DNA of 64,000 nt from Leucocoprinus leucothites (Eukaryota; Basidiomycota; Agaricomycetes; Agaricales; Agaricaceae). Made by a program: the position numbers and the translations under genes. Under the pieces are notes generated by a model. That model ran no database searches. It worked only from the letters and a program-made list of their open reading frames with translations, and was not told the origin of the DNA. Shown here in pieces: positions 35,862 to 48,034 of the stretch (position 1 is the first letter of the stretch; each line of letters starts with the position of its first letter). The stretch is from contig JAACJO010000003.1 of the NCBI GenBank assembly GCA_013368445.1, positions 1,054,001-1,118,000 on the forward strand, in the 5' to 3' direction.

Positions 35862-38225
35862 ATGATGTCCTCGGAGGCTAAAGGTTTGGAGAATATCCAT
35901 CTTATTAGAGTTTAGTGACATGAACCTGCATAGGATTTTTCCCGAATGCACACCATTTTTCCATCTCAAACTCAACCATGATCAATAACAGTTACCACAC
36001 AAGCAACGGCACCACGTGTAAGGAATTTGCTCCTATATAAGATCTTAAGATCCTAAAATCACTGAGGAAATCATAGCACTTGACCTGCTCATAGAACACA
36101 CAATCCCAGGTGCTGAATTTGACTCGTACGAGCGCGATCCTCCTCCCCAATGCCATCCAGGCACTCGTCTCGATATCCTTGAGAGGGTACGGTCATGGTT
36201 TTGCTACCCGGGGCGCCAGCATCAAATCCTCTGGCTTTATGGGCCCGCTGGGGTTGGCAAGTCAGCAATCATGCAAACTCTCGCGGAGGAGCAGTCTGAA
36301 TCCCTCGCCTCCATCATGGGTGCTACTATATTCTTTTCGAGACCAAACAAGCGAGATGATCCACGACGATTATTTACCACTATCGCATACCAGCTCGCCA
36401 TCAATTACCCGTCATACCAAAGATACGTCATCGAAGCTCTCACCAATGATCCGCGAATAATCGGAAAATCAATCGCCGAGCAGTTCAAATGGCTTATAGT
36501 ACGGCCGTTCACTTCTCGGGGCGTGCTTGAGGATCTTCCTCAAACGGCGTTAATAATTCTGGACGGTCTGGACGAGTGTAAGGACGAAGAGACACAGCGT
36601 CAAGTTGTCCTCCTCGTTGGTCGGTTTACTCTCAAATACCCGAATACGCCACTCATCTGGGCCATTGCGAGCCGGCCAGAGCCACATATACGGAGCGCCT
36701 TTTCATATCCACAAATTCTGAATTGTCACTGGGAAATCAGCGTGCCCGTCAATTCTGATCAGGGTAACGCAGATGTCGAGCGATTCCTACGCGAGCAGTT
36801 CCAGGAAATCCGTCTCCGATATCCGACATCATTTCCTTCGACTACGCACGCGCAGTGGCCCGCGGAAACTGAATTTCTTACGATTTTAAAGGCTGCGTCC
36901 GGCCTTTTCCTCTTTGCCTCGGTGGTAATTCGATTCATTTTAGATGAAAGTTATGGAAATCCCGTTGCTCAGCTTCGGAAAGTTTTGACCGTGATTGAGA
37001 CAATCCGGTGTCAAGAAGGATCCCACTCTAGCCCGTTCGCGATCCTCGACGAAATGTATTCGGAGATCCTCTCCGCCGTCCCTCCGGATATTCTACCCCA
37101 GACCATGCGATTACTTGCATTGTCATTTTATTCCGTTCCGGAGCTTGGATATACTATGAATTACTCTCTTGGCGTTGTATGTAACTGGCTGGAGTTTGGT
37201 CAGGCAGATGTATACGGCACTCTCCAGAAGTTACATTCTGTGCTTGAAATCCCTCCGCCAGGAACGATGAAGTCATCAACTCGACTCAAAGCATTCCATA
37301 CCTCATTTCCTGATTATATTGCATCAATGTTGCGTGGTTCATACCAAGGCATTGACCCACGGAAAGAGGCGCTGACGGGGTCAATGCGGGTACTACTAGA
37401 GTCATACGACCCTCGTTAGTCGATACTCCCTTGTTCATTGCCGGTGCACGGTGATCACTAAACTTTATTATTTAGTAGGCTCCACTATCGAGACATCAAG
37501 AGTAAAAGTGTCCTGGATTTATGCGAACGAAGCGAACGTCCAAGACGATCTCTTTGTAGCTTCTTTTACCACCCTGGCTCCGCATGTTCTTGAGATATCT
37601 TCCTACGGCGATGGTCCCTCCGGCAGTCGGCTTCGCTCTTTCTTTGAGAGCATTGATTATGGGAAGGATCTTCCTAGATCAGGATATGGTGGGTGGTGGT
37701 ATGCCTGGCATTTGGGCAAAGGGCGATGGCCAGTAAGTAATTACGCCCCGTAGCCCGGTTAACAATACCTGATTATTGATCAGTTTCTTTCGGCGTTGAG
37801 AAGCTGGGGGCTTGCTCGGCCATTTAATCTCCTGTCTCTGGATTTAAATCGTGTTCGGCCAACTGGAAAAGCTTGGGCTTTGCGTCTTAGCCCGCTATCT
37901 GAACCGTCGATGAGATCTGCACCACGCTTCTTGCATTGGGATTCTGTGAGTGTTTATGGCAACCGATCAGATAGCTCTTAATTTACGCAGAGAAACCTAG
38001 TATCTGGAACTTCCAATTTTTCTATCTGGCGTAATGCCTCTGTGCCAGCATGTTGACTGGAAAGATCAAGTTAGCAAACACATTGCTTCTATAGCCAATC
38101 TTGAGATCCCAGCATGCTTGTACCTAGTTGGGAGAGGTGCCAGCTCTGCTGTGGTGATGCACGAGGACGTTGATTCGGAAGAGGATAATCGTTGGGTTTA
38201 TGTCTTACCTTATGACCAGTCATAG
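35862..38225 (+). CDS. NACHT1: STAND/NACHT NTPase with conserved C-terminal domain
   Basis: Model: 35862-35883, 35934-36017, 36077-37414, 37476-37732, 37784-37945, 38001-38225 (695 aa). Exon 2 gives GFFPNAHHFSI. Exon 3 carries HTIPGAEFD, CHPGTR, Walker A GPAGVGKSA (about residue 91) and Walker B LIILDGLDEC, then WAIASRPEPH and a helical region (ASVVIRFILDESYGNP). Exons 4-6 form the C-terminal domain (LDLNRVR; YLVGRGASSAVVMHE; VYVLPYDQS at the end). No WD, ankyrin or TPR repeats are seen. NACHT proteins are ATP-driven oligomerising switches, in fungi often tied to non-self recognition. The start at 35862 or 35865 and the donor GTTTGG of intron 1 are the weakest parts. Confidence 0.85.
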
Positions 38226-38747
38226 GTGACCACAGCTTTCGCAATTCCTCTGTACTGGATACAGATATTGATTTCAGAGAAATGGTTTCATTTACAATTC
38301 TGGTATATCTATTATCAGACTTTTTCAGATTTCCTGTGGGGAGTAATCCATACATGATACATTGATGATTCGTCTTCTATTGTTCGAAGAGCCCTTATCA
38401 TGGATCATGTATTCGTCATTTATGGTTTAATCACTCTCAAGTATCAGTGAGTACAGATGAGGAAACTCACCTAATTGAGAAGATGTCCTTCCTACGAACA
38501 AAAAGGGTTGAAGAGTTGCGTAATCGTGCTCATCAGGTGAGGTGGCTACAGAAGGGCTCCAAAAAGATCCAAATGATCCACCAGATCTTTTACTCCGCCG
38601 TCCTCGATACATTCTTAATCTGATCTTACAACTCACATAGATGTAGTACATCATTGATCTTGCAAAGATATCGTGATTTCAACTCTTACTACTTGAAACA
38701 GCCGTATAGCTCTCTAGCTTCTTATCCTCATAGGCATACAACTAGCA
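38226..38747. other. Spacer between NACHT1 and F-box A2
   Basis: No gene. It is largely shared with 44500-44923 (GTTCGAAGAGCCCTTATCATGG is in both), so it is part of the repeated module and probably holds the F-box A promoter. Confidence 0.6.
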
Positions 38748-40439
38748 ATGCTGCTTGACAGGCTGTCGAATGAGCTCTTGAACAAGATTATCGTTCTTGT
38801 GAGCTGCTCCGAACATATCAGATAAATTATATATCAATATACCATTAATACGATTGGCATCGTCTTGTAGGCACGAGTGGATAATAAGAAGGGAATTCGC
38901 GATCTTCGGCTTGTCTCGAAACGATTTAATGAGCTGGTTTCTCCCGTTCTTTTCGCGAAATTTCGGCTTTATCATGCTCCAGCCGACCCTGCCGCTGGGC
39001 GTTTTGCGGGTATGCGAACGACATTGACAGCTGGGAAGTCATCCATTGGCCCTCACATCAAAACACTTGAATTCCGCACTCACTTGGGTTTCACTTCATC
39101 AGCCTTAGACCTTGGGCCTTGGTTCGATTTCTTCCGTGTGTTTATACCTGCATTGACAAATGTATCTTCCGTCAAGTGCGTACATTACGTTGGCCGATTC
39201 CCTTATTGGAATAGAACTAACTGTCTCCCAAACACGCCAATAGTTGGAACCTTATTCTGACGAAGAGGGGCCACCCGCCAGGCAATAGCTATCCTCCTCG
39301 CGGTATCGAGGAGCTGATGGAAACACTAGCTCGTCTACCCTGTCTACAAGAACTTTCTCTTGAGCTTGGTGGAACAGGGGAACATCTCCAGGATGATCTT
39401 CCCCTCGAATCTTTTGCCAAATTAAGGACGTTCAACGTCCGTTGGGATTGTAAGATTCGTCCACATAACCGCATCGTGGCACAGTTATCAGGTGTCTTGG
39501 CCCGCTCTCCAAGCCTGGAGAGCTTTTCATTCGTCGTACTTCGGGCTCTTTATAGGTCTGAAAAGTTTGGAGTACCGATCATGTTGGATGAGCTTTTTGA
39601 GGGAATGTTGTTGAGCGATGTCGAGATGAAGCTGAAATCTCTGGAGACTCGTGGTGTTATTGTTAGTGGAGAGAGCTTTCGGCGACATATGCGGCATTCC
39701 AGATGTCTCGAAAAGCTGAGGATCAGGTTCGATCCCAGTCCCTCCGCTGCAGCCAACATCGGGAGCGTCTTCCAAGTCCTTTCGTCCGAGCGCATATTCC
39801 TCAAGAGTATTCACATAGACGTCATTCACCATCCCCTCGTCTTTGATTATCTGTCGTCGTATTCGGGCATCGAGCTTTTGGCTCTGAAGCCAGGGCACCC
39901 TCAGGACAACTCTCTTTCGCTAGTGGACCAGTTTTTCTCCTCCGTCCTGCCCTGCCATTCGGTCTCATTGAGGTCCCTACGGCTGGGAGGGAACCTAAAG
40001 ACAGTCTGGTCACAGGCATTGCCCGTGCATCATTTGATGCAGATATCTAAATGTCAACTCCTGGAGCACATCTGTTGTTGGCTGTGGCTCGAACCTGAAG
40101 ATGCTGCCGCGAAAAACTCAGAGAGTCTGGTGAGTGCTTACTTGGCACAGAGAAGACAAAAGAAGCTCACACAAGCAGAAACGGTGGTTGGATGCCTGTT
40201 CGCAGCTTCCACGCTTGCACAAATTCAAGTGTCCACCTGTTTGCCTCAAGCACAGAGATTTCAGCAATCCTTGGGGTGTGAGCATTCGAACCCCTGGTGG
40301 AAACTTCGTGGATCCGGATAGAATTGTGAGGTCATTTATCAAAGGAGCTGTGCGCAGCTTCAAAATTGCTAATGAGCCTCTGTATGAAATTGATGAAAGT
40401 TATAATATGCTAGAAGAAGGAACGAGGTTTATGTCTTGA
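38748..40439 (+). CDS. F-box A2 protein
   Basis: Model: 38748-38798, 38871-39175, 39244-40129, 40176-40439 (501 aa); phases fit paralogue A3. The first exon, MLLDRLSNELLNKIIVL, with the start of exon 2 (RDLRLVSKRFNELVSPVLF), forms an F-box-like motif. The rest has leucine-rich periodicity (LARLPCLQELSLELGG, SLESFSFVVLRALY, LRSLRLGGNLKTVW), as in fungal F-box/LRR-like proteins. F-box proteins link targets to Skp1-Cullin ubiquitin ligases; the target is unknown. Its stop is 9 bp from the stop of F-box B2 on the other strand. Confidence 0.8.
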
Positions 40440-40448
40440 TACTGATAT

Positions 40449-41866
40449 CTACTCAATTGTAGAATTGTCTTTTATGGGAGTGAAGTCAAAAATTGCCACG
40501 TAAACGTCCACCCCACGTTGAATTGAATTGGAAAAATATCTTGATAAGCGCTCTGTTGGATCCACATAATGAAGTACTCTGCCTTTCCAACATCCTGTTC
40601 CATGTTCACAAACCCTGTCGGCCCGAGTAACAACGATATAAAAGTCAAGTTCCCGCAAAGAGCCGGGATCCGGCAGACTGTTGGCAAGCAAGCTATCAAG
40701 CTCAATCAGAGTTTCTGGTAGAGCCCCCATATCGGGAGAGGCTGCATATCGCATAACATGAATTTCATAGGTGACTGTGACATGCTTGAGATTGTTTAGT
40801 TGACCAAGTGTTTCCAAGAGCGGAGACAGCCAGTCTTTCACGACGACCACGACATTTGATTCCGAGGACACTGGACCGGCTGTGAGAGTCAACTCCAGAC
40901 TCGTAAGCTGGGTAAGAGACAAGAGATCGTCGTTCAAAATATGCGTTCCATTGACGCATTTTAAAATACGCTTCAGCCCAACACTACAGCGGTGCCAAAT
41001 GCCAGTCACTCACGGAAGCGGGTAACGTGCAGTCGCATTGTTTCAATCGAGCCACCAAGACTCTGAAAGAACTGCCCCACAATATTGGACGGTGTACGCC
41101 CCTGTGGGGTACCGTTGACCAGACCATCAAGGTAGTGCAAATCCACCGCGGGGCAACCAATGTTGCGGTATTCGTTCGCGAACCTCGTGAAGTACGAGAT
41201 AAGGGCCAGGCCAGCAAGTTGCAGGCGCTTAAGAGAAACGGGTGTCGATGAGAGGGGTAGTGTATTGAGCCGTTCGGGTAAATGCGGGTGATTCTCTTCA
41301 TTGAGCATAATGGTCGTATTGGCCAGATAGTCTTGCATGTCAAGGAACTGTATGTTGCGGCAGAAAGGAAGAACACATAGCGGGAAGCGCTTGTTTGGTA
41401 AGGAGAGGTCCGTCAGATTGCTCAGTGTCGGGCGGCAAAAGAGCGCAAGAATCTTGCGTATCTGACGCGGTTTAAGCCTATCCCAGTCGAACGCCGTGTA
41501 GGTAAATCGGAGAGTCCTCAACCTCGGGAGACGAAAAAGGGTGTGGGCCACTTCTCGAGGGATCACTTGGGCCGAGCTACTGTCGTTCCAGTACACCAGG
41601 GGCTCGTTGTGGGTGTTCCGAATGTCGACCGTCTTGATGTGGCTAGCGAGGCCTTCTCGAGTTGCGGGATCTGGTGAGTGGACCAGAGAGAAGAGTTTGC
41701 AAAAAGAGCGTTCAGGACAGTCGAGTAAGATGTTCGAGAAGAGTTGTTCTTGGAAAACACGCTTCAGCGGGTCACTGCCAGCTTTCGAGACACTGGAAAG
41801 GTCGGGCTTGTCCGGGACGTGGGAGGCAATCTCTACAAGGAGCTCCTCGGGCAGGTCTTGTATGGT
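40449..41866 (-). pseudogene. F-box B2, start codon and splice acceptor lost
   Basis: Nearly full-length homologue of F-box B3 with an open frame from 41866 (F-box TIQDLPEELLVEIASHVP) to 40985, then exon 2 (40449 to about 40960). The start triplet is ATA where copies 1 and 3 have ATG, with no other in-frame ATG nearby. The intron acceptor reads TTTTAA where copy 3 has TCTTAG. Both defects are single-base changes, so loss is recent. Use of a GTG at 41596 would drop the F-box. It may instead be a sequencing artefact or use another start. Confidence 0.7.
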
Positions 41867-42848
41867 GACAGGTATGTGTGGGGACGTTCTGATGAGCGGA
41901 AGCTTTCTGTTGTTAGACGGCTGAAAGGAAGGAAGGAGAGTGAACCCTCACTGGACCGAACCACCACAATATATATTCTCACGTCGTAGATTTTTACAAC
42001 CCTGAGCGACCTAACCAAAGAAGATCAGCCACGTTCCCGAATTTCCACTTTGGAGCGCTGCCACAGATATCTAGACTCGAACGAGGCTCGACTGATCCTT
42101 GTCTGTAGTGCACAGAGAAATATACCCTTGGGAGGGAAGCAAGTGCAAGAATCATATCAGCTTGAGCCTGGCGATCCCGAAACGGGATGATACATGAACC
42201 TGTAGTGCTTGGTTGAATAACCATCCAGTTTGAGTACGGCTCCTTTATGATCAACAAATTGCAAGATGATAACAATGGGCCCCTTCCCGAGACATGGTTC
42301 AGTGAAAAGTTGAAGGGGAGTGAACGAGTCGTCTACTGAGTGGTAGTGCCCTAAGCTCTTTGATGGTATCGGTTCCAGCTCGAGATCGACATCACCTCAA
42401 TAAGTATAATCTTTGACTTTCGCACTTCGTCTTGGCAAGTTTCGTGGTCCGATATGATGTGGGGAATAACGCGGCATATATTGATTATACAGAGAAGTTA
42501 CAGAGGGTACAGCGGTGCGCAGAGAAATGGCGCGATGGGCGGGTGGGTAAGCCACCCGTGGCGCGTTTCTAAGTTCCGATTGTTAGCTGCCACTGGTCTG
42601 CACAGGCACGGTGCAGGATGGCTCTCGGCGTGGTGGGTAGGTGAGAAAATGGAAAGAGAGCACTGTGCTAACCAGCAGCCACGGTGGTAGGTCGAGGTGT
42701 GAGGGAATGGACGGTAACCGCCGTGACTGTGACGCTCAATCAAGGGCTATACTCTACTCTGTCATTACATTTAGCTGTAGAATCCCAAGACTCACCTTGT
42801 TCCCAATTACCATTATCTTCCTCCAAATCCCTCCCTGCGTTTACAACG
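41867..42848. other. Region between F-box B2 and NACHT2, head to head
   Basis: No ORF supported. Shared with 2510-3395 and in part with 48035-49496. It contains GACATCACCTCAATAAGTAT about 440 bp before NACHT2; NACHT3 has the same motif about 70 bp before its ATG. Likely a divergent promoter region. Confidence 0.6.
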
Positions 42849-44541
42849 ATGTCTTTTCAAGGGAACGGTAGGTATACATAAGCATCGTGCTTTGAGCTCG
42901 GCTCACCCCCAGGAAAATGAATTGTGTTAGGTTTCTTTACGAATGCACAGCATTTCTCGCTTGTAAACCCAACTAGGATCGATAGCAGCGTCCACGTACT
43001 AGGCAGCGGCGACAAATGTAAGGGACTATTTGCCCTTCTTCTCTTGAGTCGCCGAAGGGATCGCAGCATTTGACCTACTCGCAGAGCACACAATTCCAGG
43101 CGCCGAATTTGACTCTTACGAGCGCGATCCTCCTCCCCAATGCCATCCTGGCACTCGCCTCGACATACTTGAAAGCATCCAACCGTGGTCTCATGATATA
43201 GAGCGCCAGCATCGAATCCTCTGGCTCCATGGGCCCGCTGGGGTGGGCAAGTCTGCAATTATGCAAACTCTTGCTGAGGGGCAGTCTGAGTCTCTTGACA
43301 CCATCCTTGGTGCTACCATTTTCTTTTCTAGGCCAAACAAACGAGATAATCCGCGACGCTTGTTTACAACTATTGCATACCAGCTTGCTGTGAGGTACCC
43401 ATCCTACCGGAAATACGTCGTAGACGCTCTTACCAATGATCCGAAAATCATTGGGAAATCGATGGCCGAGCAGTTCAGGTGGTTTATAACGAAACCATTT
43501 ACTGCTGTTGGTTTACTTGAGGGGCTTCCTCAAACAGTGCTGATAATCATGGACGGCTTAGACGAGTGTAAGGGTGAAGAGGCACAACGAGAAATTGTTC
43601 TCCTTATCGGCCGATTCGCCCTCGGACACCCAAACACGTCACTCATCTGGGCTATTGCGAGCCGACCGGAACCACATCTACGGAGCGCCTTCTTTGATCC
43701 ACAAATTTGGAACTGCCACTGGGATATCAACGTGCCTGTCGGTTCTGATCAAGGTACTGCAGACGTCGAGCGGTTCCTCCGGGAGAAATTCCAGGAAATT
43801 CGTCTGAGATATTCATCATTTTTCCCTGCGACTCTACGCCAGTGGCCCGCAGAAGCTGAATTTCTCATCATTGTGAAGACTGCATCTGGCCTATTTATTT
43901 TTGCATCAGTGGTCATTCGGTTCATCACCGACGAAAGTTATGGGAATCCTGTCTCTCAGCTCCGAAAGGTTTTGACCATGATCGAGACAACGCGTTCACA
44001 GGGACTCAACTCTAGCCCGTTCGCAGTTCTTGATAACATGTACGCGGAAATTATATCTGCCATTCCTCTGGATGTCCTTCCCCATACTATGCGATTACTC
44101 GCATTGTCATTCTATTCTCCCCTGGAGCTTGGAGTATACGGGAACTATGCATTTGGGATTATTTGTAATTGGCTAGAGCTCAGTCAATCCGACGTGTATG
44201 GTGCACTTTGCAGGTTACATTCCGTGATTGAAATCCCACCGTCAGAAAAGATGACGTCCGAACATCGACTCAGTGCATTTCATGCTTCATTTCCTGACTA
44301 CATCGCACTGCTTCTGGCTCGCTCACATAATGCGTTTGATCCTCGACAAGAGGTACTGAGAAGTTCTATGCGTGTCCTCTTGGAGTCACATAATCCTTGT
44401 CAGTCTGTCACTCTCCTGTCAACTATTCTATCAAATAATCACTGACCTCGCTCAATAGTGGAATCTACTATTAAGACTTCAAGAAGAAGACAAAATTCTG
44501 GTATATCAGATTTTCGCAGATTTCCTGCCTGTGGGGGATGA
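42849..44541 (+). CDS. NACHT2: NACHT NTPase truncated before the C-terminal domain
   Basis: Model: 42849-42867, 42931-43017, 43067-44398, 44459-44541 (506 aa). Exon 1 MSFQGN and exon 2 GFFTNAQHFSLVNPTRI match NACHT3. Exon 3 has GPAGVGKSA and LIIMDGLDEC and is intact. Exon 4 starts ESTIKTSRRR as in the others, but after about 14 codons it runs into sequence that matches the 3' flank of NACHT1 (near 38300) and stops at TGA 44539-44541. A deletion of the rest of exon 4 through exon 6 explains this. The product would be an NTPase with no C-terminal domain, either a pseudogene or a short regulator. Confidence 0.8.
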
Positions 44542-44923
44542 TCCAATCACGCTTATTCGTCTCCCTTTGTTCGAAGAGCCCTTATCATGGTATTCGTCGT
44601 TTATGGCTCAATCATTCTCGAGTATCAGTGAGCACAGATGAGGAAAGTCACCCAATCGGGAAGATGGAACAAAAGGGGTTGAAGAGTTGCGTAATCGCGC
44701 TCATCAGGCGTGACTACAGAAGACCTTCACAAAGATCTAAATGATCCACCAGATCCTTTACTCCTTCCTTGATACGTTCTTAATCTGATTTTACGACTCG
44801 TATAGACATAGTACATCATTGATCTTACAAAGATATCGTAATTTCAACTCGCACTACTTGAAACAACCGTAAAGCACTCTAGCTTCTACTCCTCATACCG
44901 AGCACATAGGCGTTCAAGTAGCA
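44542..44923. other. Spacer between NACHT2 and F-box A3
   Basis: Matches 38330-38747. No gene. Confidence 0.6.
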
Positions 44924-46592
44924 ATGCTGCTTGACAGGCTACCGAATGAGCTTTTGAACAAGATTATCGTTCTTGTGAGCTGCTCCGGACATATCAGATA
45001 AACTGTATATCAATATACTACTAATATGATTGACATCGTCTTGTAGGCACGAGTGGATAATAAGAAGGGAATTCGCGATCTTCGGCTTGTCTCGAAACGA
45101 TTCAATGAGCTGGTTTCCCCCATTCTTTTCGCAAAACTTCGACTGTATCATGCTCCGGCAGACCCTGCCGGTGGACGCTTTGCAAGCATGCGAACAGTAT
45201 TGACAGCGGGGAGGCCATCGATAGGCCCTCACGTCAAAACACTTGATTTCCACATTCACACGGGTTTTTCAGAATCAACTTTAGACCTTGGGCCTTGGTT
45301 CGATTTCTTTCATGTATTCATATCTGGGATGACGAATGTATCTTCCGTCAAGTGCGTACACATTATTCTGGCTGGTTGTATTATTGGAGTAGGACTGACT
45401 GCACCCAAACACCCCAATAGTTGGTGCCTTGCGTTGGCGAGAGAGGACCCCCACTCTGGCAATAGGTATCCTCCTCGCGGCATAGAGAAGTTGGCAGAAA
45501 CACTGTCACGTCTACCTTGCCTACGAGAGCTTTCTCTTCAGCTTGATGGAACAGGGGAATATCTAGAGGATGATCTTCCCCTCGAAACTTTTGCTAGTCT
45601 AACGACATTCAACGTCCGTTGGGATTGTGAGATACGGCCACATACCCGAATTGTGACGCAGTTATCAGGCATCTTATCCCGCTCTCCAAGACTGGAGAGC
45701 TTTTCATTCGTCGTACTTCGGGCTCTTTATAAGTCTGAAAATTTTGGATCACCGATCACGTTGGATGAACTTTTCGAGGGAACCTTGTCGAGCCATGTGA
45801 GGATGAGGCTACAATCTCTGGAGACTCGTGGCGTTGTTGTTAGTGAAGAGGGCTTCCGGCGGCATATGCAGCATTTTGGGTGTCTCGAAAGGCTGAGGAT
45901 CAGGTTTGATCCCAGCCCCTCTGCTGCAGCCAACATTGGGAGCGTCTTCCAGGCGCTCTCGTCAAAACGCATATTCCTCAAGAACATCCACATTGATGTC
46001 ATTCACCATCCCCTCGTCTTTGATTACCTGTCATCATATTCGGGCATCGAGCTTCTAGCTCTGAAACCAGGGCACTCTCAGGACAACTCTCGTCTACTAG
46101 TAGACCGGTTTTACTCCTCCGTCCTACCCTGCCATTCCGGTTCATTGAGGTCCCTACGATTGGGAGGGAACCTGAAGACAGTCTGGTCCCAGGCATTGCC
46201 GATGCACCATTTGATGCAGATATCAAAATGTAAACTTCTCGAGTACATCTGTTGCTGGCTGTGGCTCGAGCCTGAGGATGTCACGGCAAAAAACTCAGAG
46301 GTTCTAGTGAGTCCTTCCTTGGCACAGAGAAGGTGGACGAGGCTCACGAAAGCAGAAACGGTGGTTGGAGGCTTGTTTGCAGCTTCCAAGCTTGCGAAGA
46401 TTCAAGTGTCCGCCCGTTTGCCTGAAGCACAGAGATTATAGTAATCCTTGGGGGGTGATTGTTCGAACCCCTGGCGGAAATTTTGTGGACCCGGATAAAA
46501 TCGTGAGGCTATTTATCACAGGGGCTGTGCGGAACTTCAAGAGAGCTAATGAGCCCCGGTATGAAATTGATGAAATCTATATGTATGAATGA
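44924..46592 (+). CDS. F-box A3 protein
   Basis: Model: 44924-44974, 45047-45351, 45421-46306, 46353-46592 (493 aa), with exon lengths 51, 305 and 886 equal to A2 for the first three. Starts MLLDRLPNELLNKIIVL, continuing RDLRLVSKRFNELVSPILF (F-box), then Leu-rich blocks (LSRLPCLRELSLQLDG, SPRLESFSFVVLRALY, SLRSLRLGGNLKTVW) and the tail KRWLEACLQLPSLRRFKC and NFVDPDKIVRLF. No internal stop. It lies downstream of NACHT2 and 30 bp tail to tail from F-box B3. Confidence 0.82.
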
Positions 46593-46622
46593 GGAATAAA
46601 GTATATGACTCGGTGCTATTGC

Positions 46623-48034
46623 CTACTCGACTGTAGAATTGCCTTCTGTGCAAGTAAAATCAAAAATCATCACGCTAACCTTGATCCCAACCTGAACTGA
46701 TTTACAAAAACTTTCTGATAAGCGTTGTGTCGGAGCCACATCTTGCAGTGCCCTGCCCTTCCAACATCCCATTCCATGTTCGCAAATCCTATTAGCCCGA
46801 GTAACAGCAACATAACAGTTAAATTCTTGCAAAGGGCTGGTGGCAAGTAGGCTGTCAAGCTTAATCAAGGCTTTTGGTAGAGTACCCAAATCCGGGGAGG
46901 CTGCATATCGCATAACGCGAATGTCATAGGTGACCGTGAGACACTTGATGTTTGGTAGTTGAATGAACGTTCGCAGGAGGGGAAACAGCCAATCTGTCAA
47001 GCACGCCACAATATTTGACTCTGAAGTCACCATATCAACGGTGAGAGTCAGCTCCAGACTCGTTAGCTGGACAAGGGACAAGAGATCGTCACTCGAAATC
47101 TTTGTTCCATTGTCATATTCTAAGATACACTTCAGTACAACGCTACAGCGGTGCCAAGCGCCAGTCACTCACTGAAGCGTGTAACGTGGAGTCGCATTAC
47201 TTCGATCGAGCCGCCGATATTTTGAAAGAACCGTCCCACAATATCGGACGGCGCACCCCCCTGAGCGGTGCCATTGACCAGACCATCAAGGTAGTGCAAA
47301 TCCACTGCACGGCAACTGATGTTGCGATCTTGGCTCGCGAACCTTGTGAAGTACGAGATGAGGGCCAGGCCAGCAAGATGCAGGCGTTCAAGAGAAACGG
47401 GCGTCGATGAGAGGGGTAGTGTATTGAGCCGTTCTGGTAAACACGGGTGATTCTTTTCATTGAGCATCACGGTCGTATCGGCCAGGTAGTCTTGCATGTC
47501 AAGGAACTGTATGTTGCGGCAGAAAGGAAGAACGCATAGTGGGAAGCGCTTGTTTGGTAAGGAGAGGTCCGTCAGATTGTTCAGTGTCGGGCGGCAGAAG
47601 AGCGCAAGAATCTTGCGTATCTGACGCGGTTTAAGCCCGTCCCAATCAAACGTCGTGTACGTAAATTGCAGAGTCTTCAGTCTTGGAAGACGAAAAAGGG
47701 TGTGAGCCACTTCCCGGGGAGTTATTTGTGTGAAAGAGCTGTCGTTCCAGGAGGCCAGAGACTCGCTGTGGGTGTTCCGAATATCGACCGTCTTGATGCG
47801 GCTGGCAAGGCCTTCTCGGGTTGCGGGTTTCGGTGAGTGGACGAGAGAGAAAAGTTTGCAGAAGGGGCGTTGAGGGCAGTCAAGAGAGATATTCGAGAAG
47901 AGCTGTTCCTGGAAAACACGCTTCAGCGGGTCACTGCCAGCTTTCGAGACACTGGAAAGGTCGTGCTTGTCTGGGACGTGGGAGGCAATCTCTACCAGGA
48001 GCTCCTCGGGCAGGTCTTGTATGGTGGTAGGCAT
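46623..48034 (-). CDS. F-box B3 protein (intact copy)
   Basis: Model on the minus strand: 48034-47173 and 47119-46623 (452 aa). The 53-bp intron has donor GTGAGT, a TACTGAA branch-like motif and acceptor CTTAG; without it a TGA ends the frame at 47165. F-box at residues 4-30 (TIQDLPEELLVEIASHVPD). Leu-rich periodicity follows (LFRLPRLKTLQFTY, NNLTDLSLPNKRF, IQFLDMQDYLAD, LTSLELTLTVD). A possible Skp1-binding adaptor. It is unrelated to F-box A at the level of visible sequence, although the two are always paired here. Confidence 0.83.
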
